Positions 51,127 to 60,555 of a DNA stretch of 64,000 nt are shown here, piece after piece (the first letter of the stretch is position 1; each line of letters begins with the position of its first letter). The notes below the pieces were generated by a model. That model saw only the letters and a list, made by a program, of their open reading frames with translations, had not been told where the DNA came from and did no database searches. This DNA is from Cutibacterium avidum ATCC 25577. GTDB lineage: Bacteria > Actinomycetota > Actinomycetes > Propionibacteriales > Propionibacteriaceae. Location of the stretch: positions 1,034,877 to 1,098,876 of the forward strand of contig NZ_JH165054.1 in assembly GCF_000227295.1 (NCBI RefSeq). The letters run 5' to 3'. Made by a program: the position numbers and the translations under genes.

Positions 51127-53370
51127 TCAGGAAGGCCACGACGCATTCACAAAGATGAGATCGGAGAAGTGGGCCTCCACTGCTGGGCTTTCCCCTCCCC
51201 CGGTGTACAGCCCAATTCGTGGGCGAGAGGCCGCAGGCATCGTCCACGTGGCGCCCCACGTCCAATGGCGACCGTCATGGCTGAGCGCCGATCGGTAGAG
51301 GTGCTCACCGCCATGGTCGACGTGATGGGCAACACGTAGCCATGTCACGCCCGCAGGTCGACCGACCACTGCCCCACCGTAACTGCGGAACCCATCCGCA
51401 TCGGTAATCTCGCGTCCGTATTCGACGATGCGCGTTCCCTCGACAGCCACCGCACCAAGACGGATGAAGTCGTCATCACCGTTGATGACCACCATCCCGG
51501 CCTGCTGATAATTACGGACCATGTCCAAACCAAGGTCCAGACCGACTTTCACCTGAGCGATCCAGTCTCCCTCCGGTGGATCACGCAGCAGCAATCCACC
51601 TGAGGCACCCTCCCCCGCGAGGTCTCCGTCGGTGACTGGCCAAATGATCGCGCCACCCTTCGCATGAACGCCAGAAGGCCGGCGAATCCATGCCCACTCG
51701 ACGTTGCTTCCGTTCACAGCGGCCACCAGATCGACCCGCTGCGGTGTCCCGACGGGAGTTGGCTGGGGTGCCCTGTCGTCATGGATGCTGTGGATCCGGG
51801 CCGCGACGACGTTGGTCACGAGACCGTGGCCGGAGATTTTCAAGGGGCCGCCCTCGAACTGACGACCCTTCGGAAAGACCAAGGAGGCCGATGCATCGCT
51901 TGATCCCGCCGGTCTCAGTGCCACGCGCAGCTGCGGCCCATGAATGGTGACAACAAGGGTTCGCCACGATCCGTCCTTCGGGAACTCCATTGACCCAGTC
52001 CACGAATCTCGTCTCCCCCTCAGCACACCGGAGTCCGCGTTCACCTCGACACTGACGTCATCCGCCAGCTCCACAGAGATCGAGTTTTTAGGCAGCACAT
52101 CCATCTCCAGGCGCACGCCGTCCGCCGGAAGTCTCTTTCGTGAGACGACGCGCTCGCCTTCGATTCGCATGGCCTGATTGACCCCTCCAGCGTCGATCGG
52201 ATGAGCATTGGTGAATTGCGACGAGGCATTCCACGGTTCTCCACCTAGTAGAGAGGCTGTTAACGGCGCGGAGCTGGGTGTGTCAGAGGGCCCCGCACCA
52301 CCGTTAACCATCGGCCAACCGTCAATCCACTCCAGGCGATCGACCAGGAGCGGACGTCGATTGATCCCTCCGGCCTCCCCAAGCCACGGCCGTACCCGAT
52401 CCAGTGCGTGGTAGAGGAGGTAGTCCTGTCCTGACGAATCCGTGAAAACGGCGTTGTGGCCGGCACCGATCCACTTGTTACCGTTCTGGGTCACGACGAT
52501 GCTCCCACCTGAGTTCGACTTTGTCATGGCGATGCCGTCAGCATCGAGGAATGGGCCCAACGGCGACTGACCACGTCCCGCAAAGACCGAGTACCCGGTA
52601 CTCGGCCCGGCACAACAATTCGCCGAGGACGCCATAAGGTAGTAATGGTCGCCATGTTTGACGACGTAGGGAGCCTCGTACCGGTCAGAATGGGCAACCT
52701 GTACTGGTTTTGTCTCCAAAGACAGGCCGTCCGGAGCAGTTCGCGCAGCAAAGATCCCGCCACGGTACGAACCCCAGTAAAGGTAATGAGTACCGTCGAC
52801 ATCCGTGAATCCAGTTGGATCAATGGTCGAGAACCACCCGTCGTGTCCATCGGAGTGAGGAGGGACGAGCGGCTCCGGTTTCACTGTCCACGGCCCTACT
52901 GGAGAGGGAGCCGTCGCAACGCCGATCGCCGAGTCGTCCTTCCCGGCGTTGAGAGCTGTCTCCGTCACTGCGAAGTAAAGGACATATCGGTCACCGATAC
53001 GACGAACATCCGGGGCCCAGAGTCCGGCTGCCGGACTGATCCAGTCGGGCATGTTCTCCGAGGTGAGAAGCGGTCCGACATACGTCCAGTGCTGCCAGTC
53101 CCTTGTCTTGGCAACATGCCCTAGGGCAGGGGCCCCTCCGGCACGCAGCGGGTCTGACGTCGCATAGACGTACCACCAGCCATCCACACCCCTGATGACT
53201 GACGGGTCGGCCCAGGTGTCGGCAAAGCTCCGCGACACTGGGGTGATGATCTGGCCGGCAGCAATCCCCGGAGTCACGCGGGGAGTCGGTTCCGGTCGGT
53301 TACCGGCGTCACAACCCATCACGATCAGACAGAACCCCAGCACAAGCGCTGCGAAAGGCCGCTTCGACAT
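51127..53370 (-). CDS. GH43 arabinan-degrading lipoprotein
   Basis: A 747-residue cell-surface glycosidase. The lipoprotein signal ends at lipobox VMGC near residue 20. The five-bladed propeller domain has WADPSVIRG (catalytic base Asp), the middle acid GLWAPDVRRI with TIDPTGFTDVDG, and RYEAPYVVKHGDHYYLMASS (catalytic Glu in EAP), all family GH43 features. A long C-terminal region with two beta-sandwich parts follows (DUF1349-like, GDWIAQVKVGLDL and QQAGMVVINGDDDFIRL). It probably cuts arabinan or arabinoxylan side chains outside the cell. It is the last gene of the operon, 7 bases after the permease stop. ATG 53370 gives a normal signal peptide. Confidence 0.85.
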   Translation of the reverse strand: MSKRPFAALVLGFCLIVMGCDAGNRPEPTPRVTPGIAAGQIITPVSRSFADTWADPSVIRGVDGWWYVYATSDPLRAGGAPALGHVAKTRDWQHWTYVGPLLTSENMPDWISPAAGLWAPDVRRIGDRYVLYFAVTETALNAGKDDSAIGVATAPSPVGPWTVKPEPLVPPHSDGHDGWFSTIDPTGFTDVDGTHYLYWGSYRGGIFAARTAPDGLSLETKPVQVAHSDRYEAPYVVKHGDHYYLMASSANCCAGPSTGYSVFAGRGQSPLGPFLDADGIAMTKSNSGGSIVVTQNGNKWIGAGHNAVFTDSSGQDYLLYHALDRVRPWLGEAGGINRRPLLVDRLEWIDGWPMVNGGAGPSDTPSSAPLTASLLGGEPWNASSQFTNAHPIDAGGVNQAMRIEGERVVSRKRLPADGVRLEMDVLPKNSISVELADDVSVEVNADSGVLRGRRDSWTGSMEFPKDGSWRTLVVTIHGPQLRVALRPAGSSDASASLVFPKGRQFEGGPLKISGHGLVTNVVAARIHSIHDDRAPQPTPVGTPQRVDLVAAVNGSNVEWAWIRRPSGVHAKGGAIIWPVTDGDLAGEGASGGLLLRDPPEGDWIAQVKVGLDLGLDMVRNYQQAGMVVINGDDDFIRLGAVAVEGTRIVEYGREITDADGFRSYGGAVVGRPAGVTWLRVAHHVDHGGEHLYRSALSHDGRHWTWGATWTMPAASRPRIGLYTGGGESPAVEAHFSDLIFVNASWPS

Positions 53371-53377
53371 CACATCC

Positions 53378-54208
53378 TCACCCCTTGAGGCCGGAGCTGG
53401 CAACGCCTTCGATGATGTACCGCTGCAAGACTACGTAAATGACGAGAACCGGAACGGCTGCCATCGTCGCACCAGCCATGATGACCGGGTAGTCAATTGT
53501 GTAACTTCCTTGCAGGCGGGTCAGACCGACTGGGAGCGTGAGACTCGCGTCGCTGAACAACACATAAATTGGCCAGACGAAGTCATTCCAGTTGCCCAGG
53601 AAAGACAGCACGAGCAGGGTCGCCAAGGCTCCTTTGGCGTTGGGGAGCACGATCTTGAAGAAGGTCGTGAATGGTCCGGCTCCGTCAATCATCGCGCTCT
53701 CCTCGAACTCTTTCGGCAGCGCCACGAAGAATTGTCTGAGGAAGAACACTCCGAAAGCTCCTGCGGTTCCCGGGAAGATGATCGCTGGAAGCGAGTCCAA
53801 CCACTGAAGCTTCGACATCAACTCGAAGTTCGGCATGAGGAAGATGAACCCCGGCACGAACATCGTCGACAGGACGATTGCGAACAGGACGTTCTTCCCG
53901 GGCAACCGCAGCCGGGCAAAGGCGTAGGCAGCCATCGCGGCAAACAAACAGGTCAGTACCGAATTGACCGTCGCAGCCACAAATGAGTTCAGTACCCATC
54001 GAAGAACCGGACTCGCATCATCTACGAACAGCAACTGCCGGTAGGCACGCAACGTCCAGGTGTGTGGAAAGGATGTGGCAGGAACTTGCTTTGCCTCGAT
54101 GCTCGTCTTGAACGAGGTGAGGATCATGACCACGAGAGGCCCGAGGAAGATGACGGTAAGAATTACCATCATTACCCAGAACAACGGATTCCTCCATGTC
54201 TTCCTCAT
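53378..54208 (-). CDS. ABC sugar importer permease, MalG/AraQ type
   Basis: 276 residues, six helices, EAA loop EFEESAMIDGAGPFTTF near 175-190 (with Ser for one Ala). Its start overlaps the stop of the preceding permease gene (54205-54208), showing coupling, and it is followed 7 bases later by the GH43 gene. It forms the channel with the 54205-55176 product. The ATPase is not in the cluster. Confidence 0.9.
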   Translation of the reverse strand: MRKTWRNPLFWVMMVILTVIFLGPLVVMILTSFKTSIEAKQVPATSFPHTWTLRAYRQLLFVDDASPVLRWVLNSFVAATVNSVLTCLFAAMAAYAFARLRLPGKNVLFAIVLSTMFVPGFIFLMPNFELMSKLQWLDSLPAIIFPGTAGAFGVFFLRQFFVALPKEFEESAMIDGAGPFTTFFKIVLPNAKGALATLLVLSFLGNWNDFVWPIYVLFSDASLTLPVGLTRLQGSYTIDYPVIMAGATMAAVPVLVIYVVLQRYIIEGVASSGLKG

Positions 54209-55176
54209 GACAGTTCGCCCTTCCTGGACCGGGCAGTATGACGGAACCGACGTCGGTCCTTCGCCTCTTTGCGATCGCGTGTGGCGTAGTACTGCGCGAT
54301 TGAAATCACAATGAGGATGGCAGCAAGGATGTAGCTCTCCGCGGCGGCCTGACCGGCACGGTTCTGGCTGAATCCCAGGTCGGTGATGACCATGATTGCG
54401 GTCCGTGTCGACTCAGCCGGGCCACCCTGGGTGATGGTGTAGGACTGGCCGAACATGTTGGCACTGGCCAACACCGTTGTGACAAGAACGAAGATCAGCA
54501 CGGGCCGCAGCCCTGGCATGGTCACGTACTTGAACTGCTGCCACCGTCCAGCACCGTCGATGGCCGCGGCTTCATACTGTTCCTGAGGGATATTGGCCAG
54601 GCCGGCCATGTAGATCACTGCGTTGAACCCGATCGTCCACCAGACCGTGACACCGACCAGACCAATCCAGGCCCAGGGTTGGGAGGTGGTCCACTGTATG
54701 TTTGTGTGGAAAATGGCGTTCACCAGACCGAAGTTGCCGTCCAGCAGGTATCTCCACATGACACCGATGACAGCAACACCGAGCACATAGGGAGCGAAAA
54801 ACACTGCCCGGAAGAACGTCCGCCCTGGGAACTTCATGTTCAGCAGGATTGCGAGCCCCAACGGAAGGCTTACAAGGAAAGGCACACTCGCCACCGTGAA
54901 GATACCGGTGTTCGCCATGCCTCGCCAGAACTGCTCGTACTGCACCGATTGTGGGTCAAACAGATCCGCATAGTTCTGCAACCCCACCCAAGGACGCGCC
55001 GGGAGGGTGAAGTCCCAGTCATGCAGACTGATCCAGATACCGTACACTGCGGGGACGGCGACGAAGACCGTGAACACGACGAGGTAGGGAGCGAGAAAGA
55101 CTAACGCAACCCCCGCAGAACCCTCGACGCTCTTACGTCTCCTCCTTGTAGTTCCTTCCACTGAGACCGACATCAC
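54205..55176 (-). CDS. ABC sugar importer permease, MalF/AraP type
   Basis: 323 residues with a basic cytoplasmic N-terminus, six helices and the EAA loop EQYEAAAIDGAGRWQQFKYV. Its start overlaps the binding-protein stop by four bases (55173-55176). The C-terminal tail is very basic (RDRKEAKDRRRFRHTARSRK). It partners the MalG-type gene. The substrate is inferred to be arabino-oligosaccharides from the flanking GH43 and GH51 genes. Confidence 0.9.
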   Translation of the reverse strand: MMSVSVEGTTRRRRKSVEGSAGVALVFLAPYLVVFTVFVAVPAVYGIWISLHDWDFTLPARPWVGLQNYADLFDPQSVQYEQFWRGMANTGIFTVASVPFLVSLPLGLAILLNMKFPGRTFFRAVFFAPYVLGVAVIGVMWRYLLDGNFGLVNAIFHTNIQWTTSQPWAWIGLVGVTVWWTIGFNAVIYMAGLANIPQEQYEAAAIDGAGRWQQFKYVTMPGLRPVLIFVLVTTVLASANMFGQSYTITQGGPAESTRTAIMVITDLGFSQNRAGQAAAESYILAAILIVISIAQYYATRDRKEAKDRRRFRHTARSRKGELS

Positions 55177-56501
55177 TGATACTTCTTTCGGTTCTCCTCG
55201 AGAATCTTGTCGGCTCTGCTGGCGGATTCCTTCAACGTCGACTCAACTCCCTTGCCACCAAGCACGATTTCGTTGACAGCGCGATAGAACTCACCGATGA
55301 CATCATTGATGCCAGGGACGGTTGGGGGAAACACCACGTCGTTGATTTGCTTGGCCAAGGTTGACTGTCCAGTCAGCTTGGCGAAACCATCACTTTCGCG
55401 GACCGAGTTACGTGCCGGGATCTGGCCGCCCTTGGCCCACTCCAGCGACTGCTGGGAAACCCAGTTGACGAACACCTTGGCAGCATCCACACGGTTTGAG
55501 TTCCCATTGCGCTGCGTCGGGATCGTGAACTGGTGAGAGTTGGCCCAGACAGCCTTAAGCTCACCGATCTGTGGCAACGGGGCAACCCCCCACTCCAAAG
55601 CCTTGTTCTCAGCCAAGGTGTTAAGCGACCAGATGCCATTCCAGTTGAAAGCGGTCTTCCCGTTCTGAAAGGCGACGAAGTCCGCATCCTGGGCAACCTT
55701 GGCTGGGGAATACCCCTTCTTGACCAAATCCATCCACCACGTCATGGCCTTGATGCCCGGCTCTTCGTGCCACGTCGCATGGGAGGCATCCTCCGAGAAG
55801 AGTCCTCCACCGAACTGGGCCACCAAGCTGTAGACGCTCATTCCTCCGGTGAACTGGAACGGTGATGCCCAGTGCCCAGCAACCCCCTTGGACTTGAGTG
55901 TCTCCAATGCAGACATGTAATCGCCCTGGGTCTGCGGCGGCTTATTGGGATCCAGCCCAGCCTTGTCCATGACGGTCTTGTTGAAGAACATGCCCATGGG
56001 ATGGACGTCGAGCGGAATCGAGTACCGTACATCGCGGTAGATTCCAGCTACCCACGGCACCTTCGCAAAGTCGGGGCCTTTCAGATCAAGTGCCTTGGCG
56101 ACGTCGTCGAGAGGTTGGATGGATTTGCGGGCCGCCATGGTCGCCACCGAGTCAAGGTGGATGACAGCCACGTCAGGGGCCTTGCCTGCTGTGACAGCGG
56201 TCGGGAGTTTCTTGTAAAGGTCGGCCCACTGCATGGACTGCATGGTGACCTTGATGTTGTCATGACTGGAGTTGAATTTGTTAACGAGCTTCTTCATGAA
56301 GGTACCGTCACCACCGGTGAAGCCATTCCAGAAGGTGAGCTCAACCTTGGGACCGTCGTAAGTCTTTCCGCCACTGCCCGATGCCTGGTCGCTCGCCGTA
56401 CCCCCGGCAGACTTGCCGCCACCGCAAGCAGTCAGGCCGACTATCGCACCGGCCGCCACTGTGCCAGAGAGGAAACCCCGTCGTGTCAGATTTTCAATCA
56501 T
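55173..56501 (-). CDS. sugar-binding lipoprotein of the arabino-oligosaccharide importer
   Basis: A 442-residue solute-binding protein. It starts MIENLTRRGFLSGTVAAG, a Tat-type twin-arginine signal with lipobox LTAC near residue 25, so it is probably exported folded by Tat and lipid-anchored. Typical motifs: FWNGFTGGDGTFMKKLVNKFN, VAVIHLDSVATMAARKSIQPLDDV and GMFFNKTVMDKAGLDPNKPP. It overlaps the first permease gene by four bases. There are 56 bases between it and the upstream GH51 gene. Arabino-oligosaccharide specificity is inferred from context. Confidence 0.9.
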   Translation of the reverse strand: MIENLTRRGFLSGTVAAGAIVGLTACGGGKSAGGTASDQASGSGGKTYDGPKVELTFWNGFTGGDGTFMKKLVNKFNSSHDNIKVTMQSMQWADLYKKLPTAVTAGKAPDVAVIHLDSVATMAARKSIQPLDDVAKALDLKGPDFAKVPWVAGIYRDVRYSIPLDVHPMGMFFNKTVMDKAGLDPNKPPQTQGDYMSALETLKSKGVAGHWASPFQFTGGMSVYSLVAQFGGGLFSEDASHATWHEEPGIKAMTWWMDLVKKGYSPAKVAQDADFVAFQNGKTAFNWNGIWSLNTLAENKALEWGVAPLPQIGELKAVWANSHQFTIPTQRNGNSNRVDAAKVFVNWVSQQSLEWAKGGQIPARNSVRESDGFAKLTGQSTLAKQINDVVFPPTVPGINDVIGEFYRAVNEIVLGGKGVESTLKESASRADKILEENRKKYQ

Positions 56502-56557
56502 GCTGTGTTCTTCCTTCCTTGTTGGTCAGATCGACATCGATCCACCCATTCCGAAAA

Positions 56558-58075
56558 TCAGCTGTCCTCATTAGACGAGGTCTTCAGCCGCAGGCAATTC
56601 CAGCTCGCCGGATTGGCATCGAAAGTGAGAATTCCTGACGTGATGTCGCAGGTAGCGTTGCGCGGTTCAACGCGGTTTGGTTGGTCTGCGGTGTTGACGG
56701 CTGCAATGTCCTCATCGTCGAGAGCGAGGCACTCGACAACCTTGCAGTCACCAAAGGCCCGCAGATCGATCCGTGCCCGAGCTCTCTCGTGAAGGTCACG
56801 GTTTACGAGGAAGACCACGAGATCATGGTTCTCGGCATCCCACGTCGCCACGGTCCACACCTGACCGGCTCCTCCCCACCGTTGTGTGGAGATTGCCGGT
56901 CCCTCGCAGCGAGTATCAAGGACCACCCCGCGAGCGTGTCGTGACATCAACGCGAATGGGTGGAAGATCGTCTGCCGCCAGGCGCGACCACCCTCTTCAG
57001 TACGAATCGGAGCGATGACATTGACAAGCTGTGCCTGACATGCGACACCAATCCTGTCCGTATGACGTAGCAGGGTGATGAGGAGGGAGCCCACGACCAT
57101 CGCGTCCAAGACCGAGTAAGTGTCCTCGATGAGGTGCGGCGCATGCTCCATGCCGATAGCATTCTCCCCACCAAACCGGCTCTGATACCAGACGTTCCAT
57201 TCGTCGAAGGAGATCTTGAGTCGACGGTCACTGTGATGCATGGCCGCGACGTGGTCGAGGGTGGCGACGACATCGCGGATGTACCTCTCCATGTCCTCTG
57301 CGCAACAGGCGAAGGAGGCGACATCATCATCTATGGGCTCGTAGTAGGCGTGGGCTGACACCATGTCGATGTTGTCGAACGCTGCATCGACGACGACGCG
57401 CTCCCAGCGTCCGAACGTCGGCATGGACCGCGATGAGGAACCGCACGCAATGAGGGACAGCTTGTCGTCGAAGCGGTGGAAGGCATTGGCCACCTCGGTC
57501 ACCGTCCGGGCATATTCGTCGGGCGTCTTGTGGCCCATCTGCCAAGGTCCGTCCATCTCATTTCCCAGACACCAGGTCTCGACGTTCCACGGATCTTCCC
57601 ACCCATGGCTCCTACGCAACTGGGGAAGACGGGTGTCGGTATCTCCGTTCACGTACTGGAGGAATTCCATGGCCTCGTTGAGCCCACGTGTCCCAAGATT
57701 GACTGCGAGCATCGGCTCAATACCCATGCGTCGACACCATGCGAGAAACTCATTGGCCCCAACGGTGTTGGGTTCAACCGACCGCCACGCAAAATCAAGG
57801 TTCCTCGGTCGCTCCTCGAGCGGTCCGACGCCATCCTCCCAACGGTGGTTCGAGACGAAATTTCCACCGGGATAGCGGAGAACTGTAATTCCCAGTTCCT
57901 TGATGAGCGCTGCCACGTCACGCCGAAATCCGCGGGAATCAGCATCGGGATGATTCGGCTCAAAGATGCCGGTGTAGACACAGCGACCCATGTGCTCGAC
58001 GAAACTGCCGAAGATCCTCCGGTTTACTTCTCCCACCTGATAGGCGGGATGGACGTGGACAGTCGTTGTCCTCAT
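56558..58075 (-). CDS. abfA: GH51 alpha-L-arabinofuranosidase
   Basis: A cytoplasmic enzyme that removes L-arabinofuranosyl residues from imported oligosaccharides. The 505 residues are typical of intracellular GH51. The acid/base Glu173 is in CLGNEMDGPWQMG and the nucleophile Glu292 in ISFDEWNVWYQ; GNFVSNHRWEDGVGP and NTVGANEFLAWCR are conserved. ATG 58075 is chosen because GGAGACATCC precedes it and the family starts there; the frame runs further upstream into the divergent lacI. It is first in an operon of five genes (GH51, binding protein, two permeases, GH43) and is transcribed away from the LacI gene through two operator sites. Confidence 0.95.
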   Translation of the reverse strand: MRTTTVHVHPAYQVGEVNRRIFGSFVEHMGRCVYTGIFEPNHPDADSRGFRRDVAALIKELGITVLRYPGGNFVSNHRWEDGVGPLEERPRNLDFAWRSVEPNTVGANEFLAWCRRMGIEPMLAVNLGTRGLNEAMEFLQYVNGDTDTRLPQLRRSHGWEDPWNVETWCLGNEMDGPWQMGHKTPDEYARTVTEVANAFHRFDDKLSLIACGSSSRSMPTFGRWERVVVDAAFDNIDMVSAHAYYEPIDDDVASFACCAEDMERYIRDVVATLDHVAAMHHSDRRLKISFDEWNVWYQSRFGGENAIGMEHAPHLIEDTYSVLDAMVVGSLLITLLRHTDRIGVACQAQLVNVIAPIRTEEGGRAWRQTIFHPFALMSRHARGVVLDTRCEGPAISTQRWGGAGQVWTVATWDAENHDLVVFLVNRDLHERARARIDLRAFGDCKVVECLALDDEDIAAVNTADQPNRVEPRNATCDITSGILTFDANPASWNCLRLKTSSNEDS

Positions 58076-58122
58076 GGATGTCTCCTCTATGCGACGACGT
58101 CGGTGCCGTCTCCGTAGCTCCT

Positions 58123-58136
58123 GGACAACGTTGTAA
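58123..58136. promoter_or_regulatory. LacI-type operator 1 of the arabinan operon
   Basis: GGACAACGTTGTAA contains the palindrome ACAACGTTGT and matches 12 of 14 positions of an ideal TTACAACGTTGTAA. It lies 48 bases before the GH51 start. Confidence 0.7.
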
Positions 58137-58143
58137 TCCATTT

Positions 58144-58157
58144 TTACAACGATGTAA
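58144..58157. promoter_or_regulatory. LacI-type operator 2 of the arabinan operon
   Basis: TTACAACGATGTAA matches 13 of 14 positions of the same ideal palindrome. Its centre is 21 bases from that of operator 1, exactly two helical turns, so both sites face the same side of the DNA. Confidence 0.75.
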
Positions 58158-58229
58158 CGGAACATGCAAGGTGCACGCCGAGACGTCAGCCCTGCGACAT
58201 TGCTCGAACCATCACGAGGATCTAAAATC

Positions 58230-59261
58230 ATGATCATGACAGCGCGCCTCGTGGATGTTGCCGAAGCTGCAGGAGTGTCCGTCAAAACCGTTTCTAACGT
58301 TGTACATGAGAGCCCCCACGTCCGCCCTGACACCCGAGCTCGGGTCGAGCAGGTCATCAAGGAACTCGGCTACCAACCCAATCGCGCAGCGCGCCAGTTG
58401 AAAGCCGGACGAACCGGATTCATCGCTCTGGCTCTCCCGGAAATTGAGACCCCTTATTTCGCAGAGCTCGCCTCTCGTATTTCAGAGCGGGCCAAGAAGG
58501 AGGGGCTCATCGCTCTGATGGAGCTGACTGGCGCGGATCCCGTCATGGAAAATCGAGTACTCACTCGGTTCGGCCGGGGCGTCGTTGATGGGATTGTCTT
58601 CTCACCCCTGTCTCTGACCTCGGAGGAGATTTCCGACCATCCCACCAATGTTCCCATGGTGTTACTCGGTGAGCGGGCAACTCCACCCGATCATGACCAT
58701 GTCGCAGTGAGATCTGTCGACGCAGCACGCCGGATGACCGAGCATCTCATCGAAGTTGGGCACCAGCGGATCGCCGCCATAGGTCACGTCCCAGATCAGG
58801 GCACTGCATCGACGCGGCTCACCGGATATCGTCAGGCGCTAGAAACAGCAGCCATTCCCCTCGACGACGACCTGGTGGTGGGCGTACCTACTTACTCGCG
58901 ATCAGCTGGGTTTGATGCCATGAACCATCTACTCGGCCTCACGGAAAAGCCTGACGCCGTCTTCTGCTTCAACGACACAATGGCTATCGGTGCGGTTCGC
59001 GCCTGTCACGAAGCTGGGGTGCGAGTCCCGCAAGACATTGCAATCGCGGGATTCGACAACACTGAAGAGGGTGTCTACTCAACCCCGACCCTGACTACCA
59101 TCGCTCCTGATCTGAACGCGCTCGCTGACAAGACCCTGACGATCCTCACCCAACGCATCGGCCAATCCAGCAGTGACACGCACCAACCAGGAACCGACGT
59201 CCCCGTACCCTGGCACCTCGTCATTCGTGAGAGCACCGGAGGGCCCGCCGTCCGCCCCTAA
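58230..59261 (+). CDS. LacI-family regulator of the arabinan operon
   Basis: 343 residues: helix-turn-helix LVDVAEAAGVSVKTVSNVVHESPHV at about 6-30, hinge NRAARQLKAG, then a sugar-binding domain with FCFNDTMAIGAVRACHEAG and IAGFDNTEEGVYSTP. The DNA-binding residues KTVSN are of the GalR/LacI type. ATG 58230 is preferred over ATG 58236, because GAGGA lies 9 bases before it. It diverges from the GH51 gene, and the two operators between them, plus an imperfect copy inside the gene near 58290-58303, suggest control of the operon and of itself. It is 77 bases upstream of trxB, which probably has its own promoter. Confidence 0.92.
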   Translation: MIMTARLVDVAEAAGVSVKTVSNVVHESPHVRPDTRARVEQVIKELGYQPNRAARQLKAGRTGFIALALPEIETPYFAELASRISERAKKEGLIALMELTGADPVMENRVLTRFGRGVVDGIVFSPLSLTSEEISDHPTNVPMVLLGERATPPDHDHVAVRSVDAARRMTEHLIEVGHQRIAAIGHVPDQGTASTRLTGYRQALETAAIPLDDDLVVGVPTYSRSAGFDAMNHLLGLTEKPDAVFCFNDTMAIGAVRACHEAGVRVPQDIAIAGFDNTEEGVYSTPTLTTIAPDLNALADKTLTILTQRIGQSSSDTHQPGTDVPVPWHLVIRESTGGPAVRP

Positions 59262-59338
59262 TCCCCACCGGGAATGTCCTGAACCCTTTGTGTGCTGGAT
59301 AGGTTGATCCCTGAACCAGTCACCGACCAGGAGACGCC

Positions 59339-60391
59339 ATGACAACTCAGCCCCTTGTACCCAACACCATCCTCGGCAACATCTCGCTGTCCGATTCCTC
59401 GGAGACCGACACCGTTCAACCGTCCACCGAGACCATCGACACCGACACCCGAGGCGACGACGAGCCCCGTGACGTCATCATCGTCGGTTCCGGTCCGGCT
59501 GGATACACCGCAGCCGTTTACACCGCCCGCGCAGGGCTGAAGCCGCTCGTCTTCGAAGGATCCATGGATGCCGGTGGTGCCCTCATGCAGACCACCGAGG
59601 TCGAGAACTACCCCGGCTTCTCCGAGGGCATCATGGGCCCGGATCTCATGGCTCAGATGCGTGCCCAGGCCGTGCGATTCGAGGCCGAGCTCGTCGCTGA
59701 CGACGTCACCGAGGTCGACCTCACCGGTGAGATCAAGAAGGTCATCGACACCGATGGAAACACTCACCACGCCCGCGCGGTGATCCTCGCCACGGGATCG
59801 GCCTACCGCAAGCTCGGTCTCGAGGACGAGGTCCGTCTGTCGGGTCGTGGCGTGTCCTGGTGCGCCACCTGTGACGGGTTCTTCTTCACCGGCAAGGACA
59901 TCGCTGTCGTCGGCGGCGGTGACTCCGCGGTCGAGGAGGCCACCTTCCTCACCCGGTTCGCCAACTCGGTGACCCTCGTTCACCGTCGTGATAAGCTGCG
60001 CGCCTCCCAAATCATGGCCGACCGTGCCGAGGCCGACCCCAAGATCACCTTCGCATGGAACAGCGAGATCGTCGCCATGCAGGGCGAGTCCAAACTGGAG
60101 TCGGTGACCCTGCGTGACACCAAGACCGGTGAGGAGCGTCGACTCAAGGTGTCAGGAGTCTTCGAGGCCATCGGACACGACCCGCGTTCCGAGCTGCTCC
60201 GGGGCCAGGTCGACCTGGACGATGCCGGATACGTCGTGTGCGCCGAGCCGTCCACCCGCACCAACCTGCCGGGAGTTTTCGCCTGCGGTGACCTGGTTGA
60301 CTCCCATTACCAGCAGGCCATCACCGCGGCCGGATCCGGATGTCGTGCAGCCCTCGACGCGGAGAGGTTCCTCGCCGAGCTGGGACGCTGA
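59339..60391 (+). CDS. trxB: thioredoxin reductase
   Basis: A FAD- and NADPH-dependent enzyme that reduces thioredoxin. It has the FAD-binding [22 protein letters not shown] at 45-66, redox CATC with Cys175 and Cys178, the NADPH-binding [15 protein letters not shown] near 192, and the C-terminal [23 protein letters not shown]. The 350 residues include an unusual acidic, Ser/Thr/Asp-rich N-terminal extension of about 43 residues before the core; a start closer to the core would lack a ribosome-binding site, whereas ATG 59339 follows GGAGACGCC. No thioredoxin gene is adjacent, although trxA often follows trxB in actinobacteria. Confidence 0.95.
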   Translation: MTTQPLVPNTILGNISLSDSSETDTVQPSTETIDTDTRGDDEPRDVIIVGSGPAGYTAAVYTARAGLKPLVFEGSMDAGGALMQTTEVENYPGFSEGIMGPDLMAQMRAQAVRFEAELVADDVTEVDLTGEIKKVIDTDGNTHHARAVILATGSAYRKLGLEDEVRLSGRGVSWCATCDGFFFTGKDIAVVGGGDSAVEEATFLTRFANSVTLVHRRDKLRASQIMADRAEADPKITFAWNSEIVAMQGESKLESVTLRDTKTGEERRLKVSGVFEAIGHDPRSELLRGQVDLDDAGYVVCAEPSTRTNLPGVFACGDLVDSHYQQAITAAGSGCRAALDAERFLAELGR

Positions 60392-60555
60392 GTCTCTCGT
60401 CAGTTTTCGCCGTGTCGCTTCGTGAAGGTACGAGGCGATGCGGCGAACCACTGTTTCAGGGAATAGCAGTGGGTGCCCCAACACCGAGAGACACCGCTCT
60501 GGCACAGCGGGAAGCACTCCTACGAATCGAGCTCCGGGGAGGCGGCCGTTTTTCG

